Counted from the stretch's first letter, positions 1 through 7,309 are shown. The stretch is DNA of 21,680 nucleotides from Bog-473 sp035534235 (GCA_035534235.1 DATLSH010000052.1:1-21680); one strand, 5' to 3'. Translations and numbers: made by a program. Notes: generated from the sequence alone by a model not told the origin.

Positions 1-467
1 GTCTCGTTGTGGGTCAGGGCGTAGAGATCCACCGAGGTGTCGGCCACCGGGATGGGGTGGGTGCCCACGGCGGACTCAATGATCAGGGGGTCCTTCAGGT
101 GGGGCGCCGCCTTGACGCACGAGGCGAACTTGGAGGAGAACTCCCCGAAGCTCAAGTGCTGGCTCTGCGCCTCAATCAGCCCGAAGGTGGCGGCGTCCCA
201 GAAGCAGGTGGCCCCCCCGTTGCCGAGGACCACCTCGTAGCCATCGGGGAGGGAGAAGAGGTCGCGGAAGCCGTGGCGCACCCGGGCGACTTGTGACTTG
301 ACCGTCTTCTGGCGGTGGCTGGTGCCGAGGTAGGTGCCGGCCACCTGGGCCAGGGCCGTGACCTGTTCGGGTCGGACCTTGGAGGGCCCCGAACCGAAGC
401 GGCCGTCAGCGGGGAGGAGCTCGGAAGGGATGGTGATGTCAGGAGCGTCGGGCACGTATGCAAGCAT
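1..467 (-). CDS. serC: Phosphoserine aminotransferase, N-terminal part (C-terminus lies outside the window)
   Basis: PLP enzyme that converts 3-phosphohydroxypyruvate and glutamate to phosphoserine, the second step of serine synthesis. About 155 residues are visible. They begin MLAYVPDAPDITIP, followed by the segments GRFGSGPSKVR, GTSHRQKTVKSQV, LFSLPDGYEVVLGNGGAT and FWDAATFGLIEAQS, which are typical of the actinobacterial SerC branch. The catalytic lysine would lie beyond the window edge. I chose ATG at 467 because the conserved N-terminus begins just after it. GTG at 455 is possible, and neither start has a good ribosome binding site. The gene is divergent from the aminotransferase, and the two ATG codons share the tetramer CATG at 465-468. 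With serA nearby on the other strand, two of the three serine-pathway steps are clustered here. Confidence 0.92.
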   Translation of the reverse strand, partial: MLAYVPDAPDITIPSELLPADGRFGSGPSKVRPEQVTALAQVAGTYLGTSHRQKTVKSQVARVRHGFRDLFSLPDGYEVVLGNGGATCFWDAATFGLIEAQSQHLSFGEFSSKFASCVKAAPHLKDPLIIESAVGTHPIPVADTSVDLYALTHNE

Positions 468-1707
468 GGCATCCGTGACGACCCCTTCCGCCACGCCGAC
501 CGAGCTCCGCCGGATCTCCCGCCGCGCCGCCGCCGTGGCTCCGTCGGCCACCCTGGCCGTCGATGCCAAGGCCAAGGCCCTCCAAGCGGCCGGCGAGCAC
601 GTCATCGGCTTCGGGGCCGGCGAACCCGACTTCCCGACGCCTCCCCACATCGTCGAGGCCGCGGTGGCCGCCTGCCGCGACCCGGCCAACCACCATTACA
701 CCCCGACCGGAGGCCTGCCGACCCTGCGTGAGGCCGTGGCGGCCAAGACGCTACGGGACTCGGGCTACCCGGTGACGGCCTCCCAGGTGCTGGTCACCAA
801 CGGGGGAAAGCAGGCGGTGGCCAACGCGTTCGCGGTGCTGTGCGACCCGGGCGACGAGGTGCTGGTGCTGGCCCCGTTCTGGACCACCTACCCCGAGTCG
901 ATCGCCCTGGCGGGTGGGACACCGGTCATCGTCTCCTCTGACGAGCGCACGGGCTTCCGCTCCTCGGTGGACGACCTGGAGTCCGCCTGGACCCCGCGCA
1001 CCAAGGCCCTCCTCTTCGTTTCGCCGTCCAACCCCACGGGCGCGGTCTACCCCCGGGCGGAAATTGAAGCCATCGGGCGCTGGGCGGTCGAGCGGGGCAT
1101 CTGGGTGCTGACCGACGAGATCTACGAGCATCTCGTCTACGGCGGCGCCGCGCACCACTCCATGCCCGTCGTGGTGCCCGAGCTGGCCGAGCGCTGCCTG
1201 GTGGTCAACGGGGTGGCGAAGACCTACGCCATGACCGGCTGGCGGGTGGGATGGCTCATCGGGCCCGCCGATGCCATCACGGCGGCCACCAATATTCAGA
1301 GCCACGAGACCTCCAACGTGTCCAACGTGGCCCAACGAGCGGCGCTGGCCGCAGTGACCGGCAACCTGGACGACGTGGCCGCCATGCGTGCCGCCTTCGA
1401 CCGCCGGCGGCTGACCATGTGCCGGATGCTCAACGACATTGAGGGGATCGTCTGCGTGGAGCCCGAGGGCGCGTTCTACGCCTACCCCTCGGTCAAGGGC
1501 CTGCTCGGCCGGTCGCTGCGGGGGAGACGTCCGTCGACCAGCGCGGAGCTGGCCGAGCTTTGCATCAACGAGGCCAAGGTTGCCGTGGTACCTGGTGAGG
1601 CGTTCGGCGCCCCGGGGTATTTCCGCATGTCCTACGCCCTGGGCGACGATGACCTGGTCGAAGGGGTCACCCGGTTGGGCGCGCTCTTCGCCGAAGCACA
1701 GGGCTGA
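466..1707 (+). CDS. Class I PLP-dependent aminotransferase (aspartate/prephenate aminotransferase type)
   Basis: A fold-type I aminotransferase of about 413 residues, in the range of the AspB/aspartate transaminase Ib group. Visible signatures are the N-terminal GAGEPDFPTP motif, the NPTGAVYPR loop, the DEIYEHLVY strand that holds the PLP-contacting Asp and Tyr, and NGVAKTYAMTGWRVGW. In the last of these, Lys at about residue 252 should bind PLP. GRSLRGRRPSTSAELAELC is a variable loop before the C-terminal Arg region (FRMSYAL). The substrate is probably aspartate and 2-oxoglutarate, but this group also includes prephenate aminotransferases, so I give no symbol. ATG at 466 is preferred because upstream residues in the same frame are not family-like. 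GTG at 475 is an alternative. serA follows after 30 nt, probably in one transcript. Confidence 0.9.
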   Translation: MASVTTPSATPTELRRISRRAAAVAPSATLAVDAKAKALQAAGEHVIGFGAGEPDFPTPPHIVEAAVAACRDPANHHYTPTGGLPTLREAVAAKTLRDSGYPVTASQVLVTNGGKQAVANAFAVLCDPGDEVLVLAPFWTTYPESIALAGGTPVIVSSDERTGFRSSVDDLESAWTPRTKALLFVSPSNPTGAVYPRAEIEAIGRWAVERGIWVLTDEIYEHLVYGGAAHHSMPVVVPELAERCLVVNGVAKTYAMTGWRVGWLIGPADAITAATNIQSHETSNVSNVAQRAALAAVTGNLDDVAAMRAAFDRRRLTMCRMLNDIEGIVCVEPEGAFYAYPSVKGLLGRSLRGRRPSTSAELAELCINEAKVAVVPGEAFGAPGYFRMSYALGDDDLVEGVTRLGALFAEAQG

Positions 1708-1737
1708 AGTCCGAGAAGGTCGAGCGAGGAGAGCACG

Positions 1738-3309
1738 GTGCCACGGGTACTGGTCACAGAGAAGATCGCCCAGAGTGGGCTCGACCTCCTGGCCGGAGCC
1801 GGCCACCAGGTCGACGTCCGCGAGGGTCTGAGCCCGGAGGAATTGCTCGGTGCCATTGAGGGCGCCCACGCGCTCATCATCCGCTCGTCCACCCAGGTGA
1901 CGGCCGACGTGCTCGCTGCCGGCACCGCCCTTCAGGTGGTCGGCCGGGCCGGCGTGGGTCTGGACAACGTCGACGTTCCGGCGGCCACCGGGCACGGGGT
2001 CATGGTCGTCAACGCCCCCACCTCCAACATCCTCTCGGTGGCCGAGCAGGCGATGGCCCTGCTCCTGGCCCAGGCCCGCAACGTGCCCCAGGCCCATGCC
2101 GCGCTGGTGGCGGGGCGCTGGGAGCGGGCCAAGTGGGAAGGCGTCGAGCTCCACGGCAAGGTGCTGGGAGTGGTCGGGCTGGGCCGGGCCGGATCGCTGG
2201 TGGCCCAACGTGCCCTGGCCTTCGGCATGGAGCTCATCGGTTTCGACCCGTTCGTCGCACCCGAGCGGGCCAAGGCCATGGGCGTGCGCCTGGTGACCCT
2301 GGAAGAGCTGGTGGGTGAGGCCGACTTCGTCTCCATCCACACGCCCAAGACCCCCGAGACCACCGGCCTCTTCGGCCGGGACCTCCTGGCCAAGGCCAAG
2401 CCGGGCATCCGGATCATCAACACGGCCCGGGGCGGCATCGTCGACGAGGAGGCGCTGGCCGAGGCCATACGGGATGGCATCGTGGCCGGCGCCGGGCTGG
2501 ACGTGTTCGCCCAGGAGCCCTGCACCGAGTCGCCGCTGTTCGCGCTGCCCCAGGTCGTCGTCTCCCCCCACCTGGGAGCATCGACCGAGGAGGCCCAGGA
2601 CAAGGCCGGAGTGACCATCGCCGAGCAGGTGCTCCTGGCCCTGGCCGGTGACTTCGTGCCCTATGCGGTCAACGTGGCGGCCCGTGACGTCTCCGATGTC
2701 GTCCGTCCCTTCATGCCGCTGGCCGAGCAGCTGGGCCGTTTCTTCGCCTGCCTGCACGACGGCCTGCCCGACGGCCTTGAAATCGAGTGCCAGGGTGAGC
2801 TGGCCGGGGTGAGCACCGGGATCCTCACGCTCTCCGCGCTCAAGGGGATCTTCGCCGGATCCACCGAAGAACCGGTGTCCTACGTCAACGCGCCGCAACT
2901 GGCCGAGCAACGCGGCCTGGCCGTGCGCGAGACGGCCACCGCAACGTCGCATGATTACAAGTCGCTCATCACCCTGCGCTCGGGGTCGCACTCGCTCGCC
3001 GGCACGTTGAGCACGGCTGGGCTCCGCACCGAGCCGCGGGTGGTCATGGTCGACGACCACGTGGTGGAGGTGGCGCCCTCCACCCACATGCTGGTGGTGC
3101 GCAACGACGACCGTCCCGGCATGATCGGCATGGTGGGAACCGCGCTGGGTGCGGCGGGCATCTCCATCTCCTCCATGGCAGTGGGCCCGAGCCCGATCAC
3201 TTCCACGGCGTTGATGGTGATCTCGACCACTTCGTCGGCGCCCGACGCCGTGGTCGATCAGTTGCGAGGGGACGAGGGCATCCTCGACATACACCGCGTC
3301 ATCCTCTGA
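1738..3309 (+). CDS. serA: D-3-phosphoglycerate dehydrogenase, long ACT-domain form
   Basis: Oxidises 3-phosphoglycerate to 3-phosphohydroxypyruvate with NAD, the first step of serine synthesis. It has 523 residues, the length of the long (type I) form. The order is substrate domain, NAD-binding domain with VVGLGRAGS at about 145-153, NTARGG with the catalytic Arg at about 231, AGLDVFAQEP carrying the Glu, SPHLGAS with the catalytic His at about 278, then an intervening domain at about 315-450, and a C-terminal ACT domain starting near HMLVVRNDDRPGMIG. In this family the ACT and intervening domains allow serine feedback. The GTG start is supported by GGAG at 1728-1731. The gene lies 30 nt behind the aminotransferase. 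Confidence 0.96.
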   Translation: MPRVLVTEKIAQSGLDLLAGAGHQVDVREGLSPEELLGAIEGAHALIIRSSTQVTADVLAAGTALQVVGRAGVGLDNVDVPAATGHGVMVVNAPTSNILSVAEQAMALLLAQARNVPQAHAALVAGRWERAKWEGVELHGKVLGVVGLGRAGSLVAQRALAFGMELIGFDPFVAPERAKAMGVRLVTLEELVGEADFVSIHTPKTPETTGLFGRDLLAKAKPGIRIINTARGGIVDEEALAEAIRDGIVAGAGLDVFAQEPCTESPLFALPQVVVSPHLGASTEEAQDKAGVTIAEQVLLALAGDFVPYAVNVAARDVSDVVRPFMPLAEQLGRFFACLHDGLPDGLEIECQGELAGVSTGILTLSALKGIFAGSTEEPVSYVNAPQLAEQRGLAVRETATATSHDYKSLITLRSGSHSLAGTLSTAGLRTEPRVVMVDDHVVEVAPSTHMLVVRNDDRPGMIGMVGTALGAAGISISSMAVGPSPITSTALMVISTTSSAPDAVVDQLRGDEGILDIHRVIL

Positions 3310-3315
3310 CCGGCT

Positions 3316-3486
3316 TCATCCTGTGGGCCGGCGGGGTACCGCCGGCCACGTGTCGAGACTGCCGATCACGGGCTCGCTCCCGTTGAGGCCACGGCGCGGT
3401 GCACGGTCCAGGAGGACCTGGCGCACCGCACCCAGGACGGCGACGACCAGGGCGATCCGCAAGCCGATGGTCAGGGAACGGCGCAC
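3316..3486 (-). CDS. Small single-pass membrane protein, unknown function
   Basis: A 56-residue frame starting at GTG 3486. It has a short basic N-terminus (RRSLTIGLR), one hydrophobic helix (IALVVAVLGAVRQVLL) and a Pro/Arg-rich tail ending PVIGSLDTWPAVPRRPTG. The positive-inside charge pattern fits an N-in single-pass protein. The tail reads as real protein, and its style resembles small actinobacterial proteins I have seen next to biosynthetic genes, but I cannot name a family. It converges on serA with a 6-nt gap and is divergent from the leuA leader promoter. The start is uncertain because the ribosome binding site is weak. The open frame continues upstream across the leuA leader, but that part looks non-coding. 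Confidence 0.5.
   Translation of the reverse strand: MRRSLTIGLRIALVVAVLGAVRQVLLDRAPRRGLNGSEPVIGSLDTWPAVPRRPTG
3326..3347 (+). terminator. GC-rich hairpin behind serA, no U-tract
   Basis: A perfect 9-bp stem (GGCCGGCGG / CCGCCGGCC) with a GGTA loop begins 17 nt after the serA stop. It has no T-run, so it would be an intrinsic terminator of the U-less actinobacterial kind or simply an RNA end stabiliser. It also lies inside the coding sequence of the small convergent membrane protein, where it encodes the AVPRRP tail, so the symmetry may be partly a codon effect. Confidence 0.35.
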
Positions 3487-3507
3487 GGCGCCAGGGTAGC
3501 CCCGCCC

Positions 3508-3536
3508 TTGACGATGCCCCGCACCGGTGGGACAAT
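3508..3536 (+). promoter_or_regulatory. Promoter of the leuA leader
   Basis: TTGACG at 3508-3513, a 17-nt spacer, then GACAAT at 3531-3536: a good match in sequence and spacing to a housekeeping sigma promoter. The expected transcription start at about 3543 is only a few nucleotides before the leader-peptide ATG at 3547, so the leader peptide would be translated from an almost leaderless RNA. The same layout precedes leuB at 10526-10554. Confidence 0.72.
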
Positions 3537-3546
3537 CGTTGCCACC

Positions 3547-3579
3547 ATGATGCACACGACCAACCTGCTGCTTACCTGA
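3547..3579 (+). CDS. leuL: Leucine leader peptide of leuA
   Basis: A 10-codon frame reading MMHTTNLLLT and then TGA. Its three consecutive Leu codons (CTG CTG CTT at 3565-3573) sit just before a hairpin and a rho-independent terminator upstream of leuA. This is the classical design for ribosome-mediated attenuation: scarce Leu-tRNA would stall the ribosome at the Leu run and change folding downstream. There is no Shine-Dalgarno sequence, and the promoter places transcription start within about 5 nt of the first ATG, consistent with leaderless initiation. Leucine attenuators upstream of leuA are known in Actinobacteria. The call here rests on sequence architecture alone. Confidence 0.78.
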   Translation: MMHTTNLLLT

Positions 3580-3581
3580 CG

Positions 3582-3603
3582 GCGAACGCCACATCGCGTT
3601 CGC
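3582..3603 (+). promoter_or_regulatory. Leader hairpin of the leuA attenuator
   Basis: A perfect 8-bp stem, GCGAACGC (3582-3589) with GCGTTCGC (3596-3603), closing a CACATC loop. It begins 2 nt after the leader-peptide stop, so a ribosome stalled on the Leu codons would reach into its 5' arm. It probably controls whether the following terminator forms. I could not identify a strong competing antiterminator pairing by eye. The loop sequence CACATC recurs in the leuB leader hairpin. Confidence 0.6.
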
Positions 3604-3607
3604 TCGC

Positions 3608-3639
3608 AACCTCCTGCGCCTTGGGCCAGGAGGTTTTTT
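3608..3639 (+). terminator. Attenuator terminator upstream of leuA
   Basis: A 9-bp stem, AACCTCCTG (3608-3616) with CAGGAGGTT (3627-3635), a 10-nt loop, and a run of six T at 3634-3639. This is a canonical intrinsic terminator placed between the leader peptide and leuA, 61 nt before the leuA ATG, so readthrough would be needed for leuA expression. Confidence 0.85.
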
Positions 3640-3700
3640 GTTGGGCGGGGAGCCGAAGCCACAAAGGCAAGACACACCAGAGAGAGAAGGGAAAGCGACC

Positions 3701-5428
3701 ATGGCAAAGGGACAGAGAGGGAATGGTGACGACACGGAGCGGGGTCATCTGGCCCTGCCCTGTGACCCCTCGCCCATGCCCGTCGGCAAGTACCGGTCTC
3801 ACGTGCCCCTGGTCCTCGGGGACCGCACGTGGCCCGACCGCCAGTTCACCCGGGCCCCTCGCTGGGCCAGCGTCGACCTGCGCGACGGCAATCAGGCCCT
3901 CATCGACCCCATGGACTCCGAGCGGAAGCTGGCGCTCTTCCGGACCCTCGTCGATGTCGGGTTCAAGGAGATTGAGGTGGGTTTCCCCTCGGCCTCGCAG
4001 ACCGACTTCGACTTCCAGCGCCTCATCATTGAAGAGGAGATGGTCCCCGACGATGTCGAAATTCAGGTGCTGGTCCAGTGCCGGGAGGAGCTCATTGAGC
4101 GCACGTTCGAGTCTTTGGCCGGGGCCCGGCGTGCCGTCGTCCATTTCTACAACTCGGTTTCCGAGTTGCAGCGGCGCGTCGTGTTCGGACTGGACAGGGC
4201 CGGGATCGTCGACATCGCCGTGAACGCGGCCATCCTGTGCAAGAAGTTCGAACCTTCGATTCCGGGCACGGAGGTCCGTTACGAGTACTCACCGGAGAGC
4301 TTCACCGGCACCGAGCCCGACTTCGCGGTGGAGATCTGCGAAGCGGTGATGGACGTCATTGAGCCGACGCCCGAACATCCCATGATCATCAACTTGCCGG
4401 CCACGGTCGAGATGTACAGCCCTAACGTGTACGCCGACGTGATTGAGTGGTTCGGCCGGACCATCAAGAACCGCGAGTCGATTGTGCTGAGCCTGCACCC
4501 GCACAACGACCGCGGGACCGCGGGGGCGGCAGCCGAGCTGGCGGTGCTGGCCGGGGCGGACCGGGTGGAGGGCACCCTGTTCGGCAACGGCGAGCGGACG
4601 GGGAACGTCGACATCGTGACGCTGGCCATGAACCTGTTCTCCCAGGGGGTGGATCCCCAACTCGACTTCAGCGACATTGAGAAGGTGCGCCGGGTGGCCG
4701 AGTACGCCACCCGCCTCCCGGTCCACCCGCGCCACCCTTATGCCGGTGATCTGGTGTACACCGCCTTCTCGGGCTCCCACCAGGACGCCATAAAGAAGGG
4801 CATGGCCGCCATCGGCAGTGACTACCCCGAATGGGAAGTGCCTTACCTGCCCATCGACCCCAAGCACACCGGTCGGACCTACGAGGCCATCATTCAGGTC
4901 AACAGCCAGTCGGGCAAGGGCGGGGTGGCCTACCTGATGGACACCGACCACGGGCTCGACCTGCCGCGCCGGCTGCAGATGGAGTTCTCCCGCACCGTGC
5001 AGTCCATCACCGAGGCCAGTGGCACGGTCATCGGCTCGGGCCAGATGTGGGACGTGTTCGAGGAGATCTACCTGCCCGAGGACGCCGGCCTCAGGTTGGT
5101 GACCAGTGAGGTATCCACCCGCCAGGGCCATACCTCGGTCACGGCCCAGCTCCTGGTCGACGGCCAGCACCGCACCGTGAAGGGAGAGGGCAACGGTCCC
5201 ATTGACGCGCTGGTGGCCGCCCTGAAGGGCGATCTGGGCATAGTGCTGGAGGTCAAGGACTACTCGGAGCACGCCCTGACCGAGGGGTCGGGAGCATCCG
5301 CGGTGGCGTACATAGAATGCGCCGGACCCGACGGCGCCACCTGGTGGGGTGTCGGCCGTGACTCCTCCATCCTCGACGCCTCGCTGAGCGCGCTGGTGTC
5401 CGCCGCCAACCGCGCCCGCACCGAATGA
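3701..5428 (+). CDS. leuA: 2-isopropylmalate synthase, long form
   Basis: Condenses acetyl-CoA with 2-oxoisovalerate, the first committed step of leucine synthesis. It has 575 residues, matching the longer actinobacterial LeuA. The catalytic barrel begins near RWASVDLRDGNQALIDPM. It carries GFKEIEVGFPSASQTDFDF, the HPHNDRGT metal-binding HxH motif, and the glycine-rich GTLFGNGERTGNVD loop. A C-terminal regulatory domain (about 440-575, including GNGPIDALVAALKGDLG) is where leucine feedback acts in this family. ATG at 3701 is chosen because it has an upstream GAAGG stretch and lies beyond the attenuator terminator. The stop overlaps the ATG of the following GNAT gene (ATGA). Likely regulated by the attenuator at 3547-3639. 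Confidence 0.96.
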   Translation: MAKGQRGNGDDTERGHLALPCDPSPMPVGKYRSHVPLVLGDRTWPDRQFTRAPRWASVDLRDGNQALIDPMDSERKLALFRTLVDVGFKEIEVGFPSASQTDFDFQRLIIEEEMVPDDVEIQVLVQCREELIERTFESLAGARRAVVHFYNSVSELQRRVVFGLDRAGIVDIAVNAAILCKKFEPSIPGTEVRYEYSPESFTGTEPDFAVEICEAVMDVIEPTPEHPMIINLPATVEMYSPNVYADVIEWFGRTIKNRESIVLSLHPHNDRGTAGAAAELAVLAGADRVEGTLFGNGERTGNVDIVTLAMNLFSQGVDPQLDFSDIEKVRRVAEYATRLPVHPRHPYAGDLVYTAFSGSHQDAIKKGMAAIGSDYPEWEVPYLPIDPKHTGRTYEAIIQVNSQSGKGGVAYLMDTDHGLDLPRRLQMEFSRTVQSITEASGTVIGSGQMWDVFEEIYLPEDAGLRLVTSEVSTRQGHTSVTAQLLVDGQHRTVKGEGNGPIDALVAALKGDLGIVLEVKDYSEHALTEGSGASAVAYIECAGPDGATWWGVGRDSSILDASLSALVSAANRARTE

Positions 5429-5862
5429 TCCGAGCGGCCGTGGAGGCCGACGTGCCCGAGCTGCTGTCCATGATCCGCGAGCTGGCCGAATTCGAGAACC
5501 TGGCCGACCAGGTTGTCTGCCGCGAGGAAGACCTGAAGCGGGCCCTCTTCGGCCCCGACGCGGTCGTGCACGACACGGTGGTCGCATCTGACGACGGCTC
5601 CCTGGTCGCCCATGCGCTGTGGTTCCGCACCTTCTCCACCTTCCTGGGCCGGACCGGCATCTGGCTGGAGGACCTCTACGTGCGCCCCGACCACCGGCAC
5701 CGTGGCCATGGGCGCGCCCTGCTCTCCGAGCTGCGCGCGCGGACCGAGGGGCGGGTGGAGTGGGAGGTCCTGGAGTGGAATTCCCAGGCCATCGACTTCT
5801 ACCAGGAGCTCGGCGCCCGCCCCATGTCGGGCTGGACCCGGTACCGCTGGACTCAGCCGTAA
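5425..5862 (+). CDS. GNAT-family N-acetyltransferase (diamine acetyltransferase-like)
   Basis: A 145-residue single GNAT domain. The acetyl-CoA loop is visible in LEDLYVRPDHRHRGHGRALLSEL (R/Q-x-x-G-x-G/A type), preceded by the GIWLEDLYV strand and followed by VEWEVLEWNSQAIDFYQELGA, which carries the usual Tyr. The C-terminus (WTRYRWTQP) and overall pattern resemble spermidine/diamine acetyltransferase-like proteins, but the substrate cannot be assigned. The ATG overlaps the leuA stop by 4 nt, so translation is probably coupled to leuA. The 3' end overlaps the convergent GNAT gene by 10 bp (5853-5862). Confidence 0.88.
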   Translation: MIRAAVEADVPELLSMIRELAEFENLADQVVCREEDLKRALFGPDAVVHDTVVASDDGSLVAHALWFRTFSTFLGRTGIWLEDLYVRPDHRHRGHGRALLSELRARTEGRVEWEVLEWNSQAIDFYQELGARPMSGWTRYRWTQP

Positions 5863-6734
5863 CCGCCGCTCGGGATGTAGGGGCTCGGCGGGGCGTCCAT
5901 GCCGCGCACCATGACCGGTCCGAGTGGCCGCAGCTCCACGCCGGCCCGGGTCAGCACCCCGATGGCCCACTGCTGGCCCGCCGTGAGCCAGTTGACCTCA
6001 ATGGTCTCCCCCTCGGGCGCCTCGGCCAGCATGGCGCGCAGCACCACGGACGCCGACTCCTCATCGCGGGCCCCCAGGGTCACGATCCGCTCGTCCTTGG
6101 CCAGGGCGTAGGCCCGGTCGCGGTGGAGGAGCAGCCGGGTCCCGGGCTGGGACAGCATCGAGTGGATGTCGAGGGTCCGGGCGGACCCCCGCACCTCGCG
6201 GTCGATGGCCGCCACGACGGCCAGTTCCCCGTCGGTGACCCGCTCCGGCTCGTGGCGCGTCACGCCGACCGGCCGCTCCACCGAGCTCGGGCGCAGGGGC
6301 CCAAAGGCGGCCACCACCGGGTGCAGGGCGAAGCCGGAGCTGGTGTAGAGGGCCATGGCTTTGGGGTCACGCGAGCACTGAATGGTGCCCGGGCTTCCCG
6401 GGTCCCCGTAGGAGAGGGCGAGGCGCAGGAGCTGGCGGCCGTGCCCCCGCCCCTGGTGATCGGGCAGGGTCCCGAGCTGGGAGAGCACCCAGTAGCCCTC
6501 GCGCACGAAGGACTGGGATACCCCGACGATGGTGCCGTCGTCATCGGCCACCCAGGAGCCACCCGGGTCGGTGCCCAGGAAATGGCGCGTCCGGTCCTGG
6601 CGGCGGCGCTCGTCCTGCCGCGATCGGGGTGTGGCGGGGAACCCGAAGCGGGCGCCCATGGCGACGAAGCCCCGGTCAAAGGCTTCGACCGCCGCCGACA
6701 CGTCGGCACCGGTCATGGAGCGGAAGGTCACCAT
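5853..6734 (-). CDS. Two-domain GNAT-family N-acetyltransferase
   Basis: 293 residues. The N-terminal half is a clear GNAT domain: WVADDDGTIVGVSQSF, then LGTLPDHQGRGHGRQLLRLAL as the acetyl-CoA loop, and AMALYTSSGFALHPVV. The C-terminal half (about 150-293) has a second, degenerate acetyltransferase-like fold with the pattern RAYALAKDERIVTLGARDEESASVVLRAML, as in Eis-like or mycothiol-synthase-like tandem GNAT proteins. The substrate is unknown. It starts at ATG 6734, which shares the CATG tetramer with the start of a decayed hydrolase on the other strand, and ends overlapping the convergent GNAT gene by 10 bp. Confidence 0.86.
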   Translation of the reverse strand: MVTFRSMTGADVSAAVEAFDRGFVAMGARFGFPATPRSRQDERRRQDRTRHFLGTDPGGSWVADDDGTIVGVSQSFVREGYWVLSQLGTLPDHQGRGHGRQLLRLALSYGDPGSPGTIQCSRDPKAMALYTSSGFALHPVVAAFGPLRPSSVERPVGVTRHEPERVTDGELAVVAAIDREVRGSARTLDIHSMLSQPGTRLLLHRDRAYALAKDERIVTLGARDEESASVVLRAMLAEAPEGETIEVNWLTAGQQWAIGVLTRAGVELRPLGPVMVRGMDAPPSPYIPSGGYG

Positions 6735-7011
6735 GGGCAGATGCTCTCACGCGGGGTCGGAACCGAGACTGCTGTTCGTGAACGGGACAGGCGCCACATG
6801 GGCCGACGCCTCACGACTTGTCGCCGTGTTTCCCGAATCCTTCGAGGTGGGAGCATTCGACCAGCGGGGTATCGGATGTACCGCCCCGCCCGATCATGCC
6901 TATGCCATGTCTGACCTGGCGGCCGTCGCGCGAGTCCTGGCCCTCCTGTGCACCTCGCCGGGAGGTGCCGGTGGTTCCTTATTCCTCCTCCGGGCGCTGG
7001 CCGACCGGACC
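6733..7011 (+). pseudogene. Decayed alpha/beta hydrolase with internal deletion
   Basis: The frame reads PRLLFVNGTGATWADASRL, then FEVGAFDQRGIGCTAPPD and YAMSDLAAVARVLA, which is the N-terminal half of an alpha/beta hydrolase including the oxyanion-loop region. It passes directly into LLCTSPGGAGGSLFLLRALAD, which in intact family members follows the nucleophile elbow. The G-x-S-x-G segment and roughly 40 residues are missing, and the N-terminus also looks short. After about 7011 the same frame continues to 7251 but is no longer family-like (Arg/Pro/Gly-rich). It is most likely a gene remnant, not an active enzyme. Confidence 0.65.
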
Positions 7012-7180
7012 GGCCCGAACGCCCGACCGATCAGGGCGGCGTGGTCAACGGGACCGCCCCATCGGGTCGCCCGAAACCGCACGGGAGTCAAGAAGCCGGG
7101 GAGGTCAATCGGTGGATCCTGGCTCAGCGGGCACCTTCCGGATCTTGCCGGCGGGCCCGTTCACCATCCCGAACAAACGT
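7012..7180. other. Non-coding or degenerate stretch between the hydrolase remnant and the secreted-protein promoter
   Basis: No reading frame here resembles a known protein. The open frames that cross it are Arg/Pro/Gly-rich and low in family-like patterns. It probably contains the decayed 3' part of the hydrolase. The promoter of the next gene begins at 7181. Confidence 0.5.
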
Positions 7181-7184
7181 TTGA
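7170..7184. promoter_or_regulatory. LexA-like box (CGAAC-N4-GTTTG) overlapping the -35
   Basis: CGAAC at 7170-7174, four bases, then GTTTG at 7179-7183. The actinobacterial SOS box consensus is close to CGAAC-N4-GTTCG, so there is one mismatch in these ten positions. Its core CAAACGTTTG is a perfect 10-bp palindrome and overlaps the TTGACA -35 element. This is a single weak-to-moderate site, and chance is possible. Confidence 0.3.
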
Positions 7185-7209
7185 CATAGTGAGCCGGATC
7201 CAATATCCT
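7181..7209 (+). promoter_or_regulatory. Promoter of the secreted-protein gene
   Basis: A perfect TTGACA (7181-7186), a 17-nt spacer and TATCCT (7204-7209). Transcription would start near 7216, giving a 5' untranslated region of about 95 nt before the start at 7310. Nothing in that leader looked like a known riboswitch. Confidence 0.65.
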
Positions 7210-7309
7210 TCTCACCGGTTACCCACCACCGTGGCGGGAATGGGGGGCTGAAGTTCGAGCGCTGTAGTAACGCGCCGAATTCAGGTCCACTAACCATTGG
7301 AATGGAGGA

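Noticed and set aside
751..3294. An 847-codon open frame on the minus strand opposite the aminotransferase and serA
   Set aside because: It is a shadow of GC-rich coding on the plus strand. Its translation is His/Gly/Arg-rich without domains, while the plus-strand frames carry complete family motifs.
3638..3700. An in-frame upstream TTG start for leuA at 3638
   Set aside because: It would begin inside the T-run of the attenuator terminator. ATG 3701 has a ribosome binding site and better fits known LeuA N-termini.
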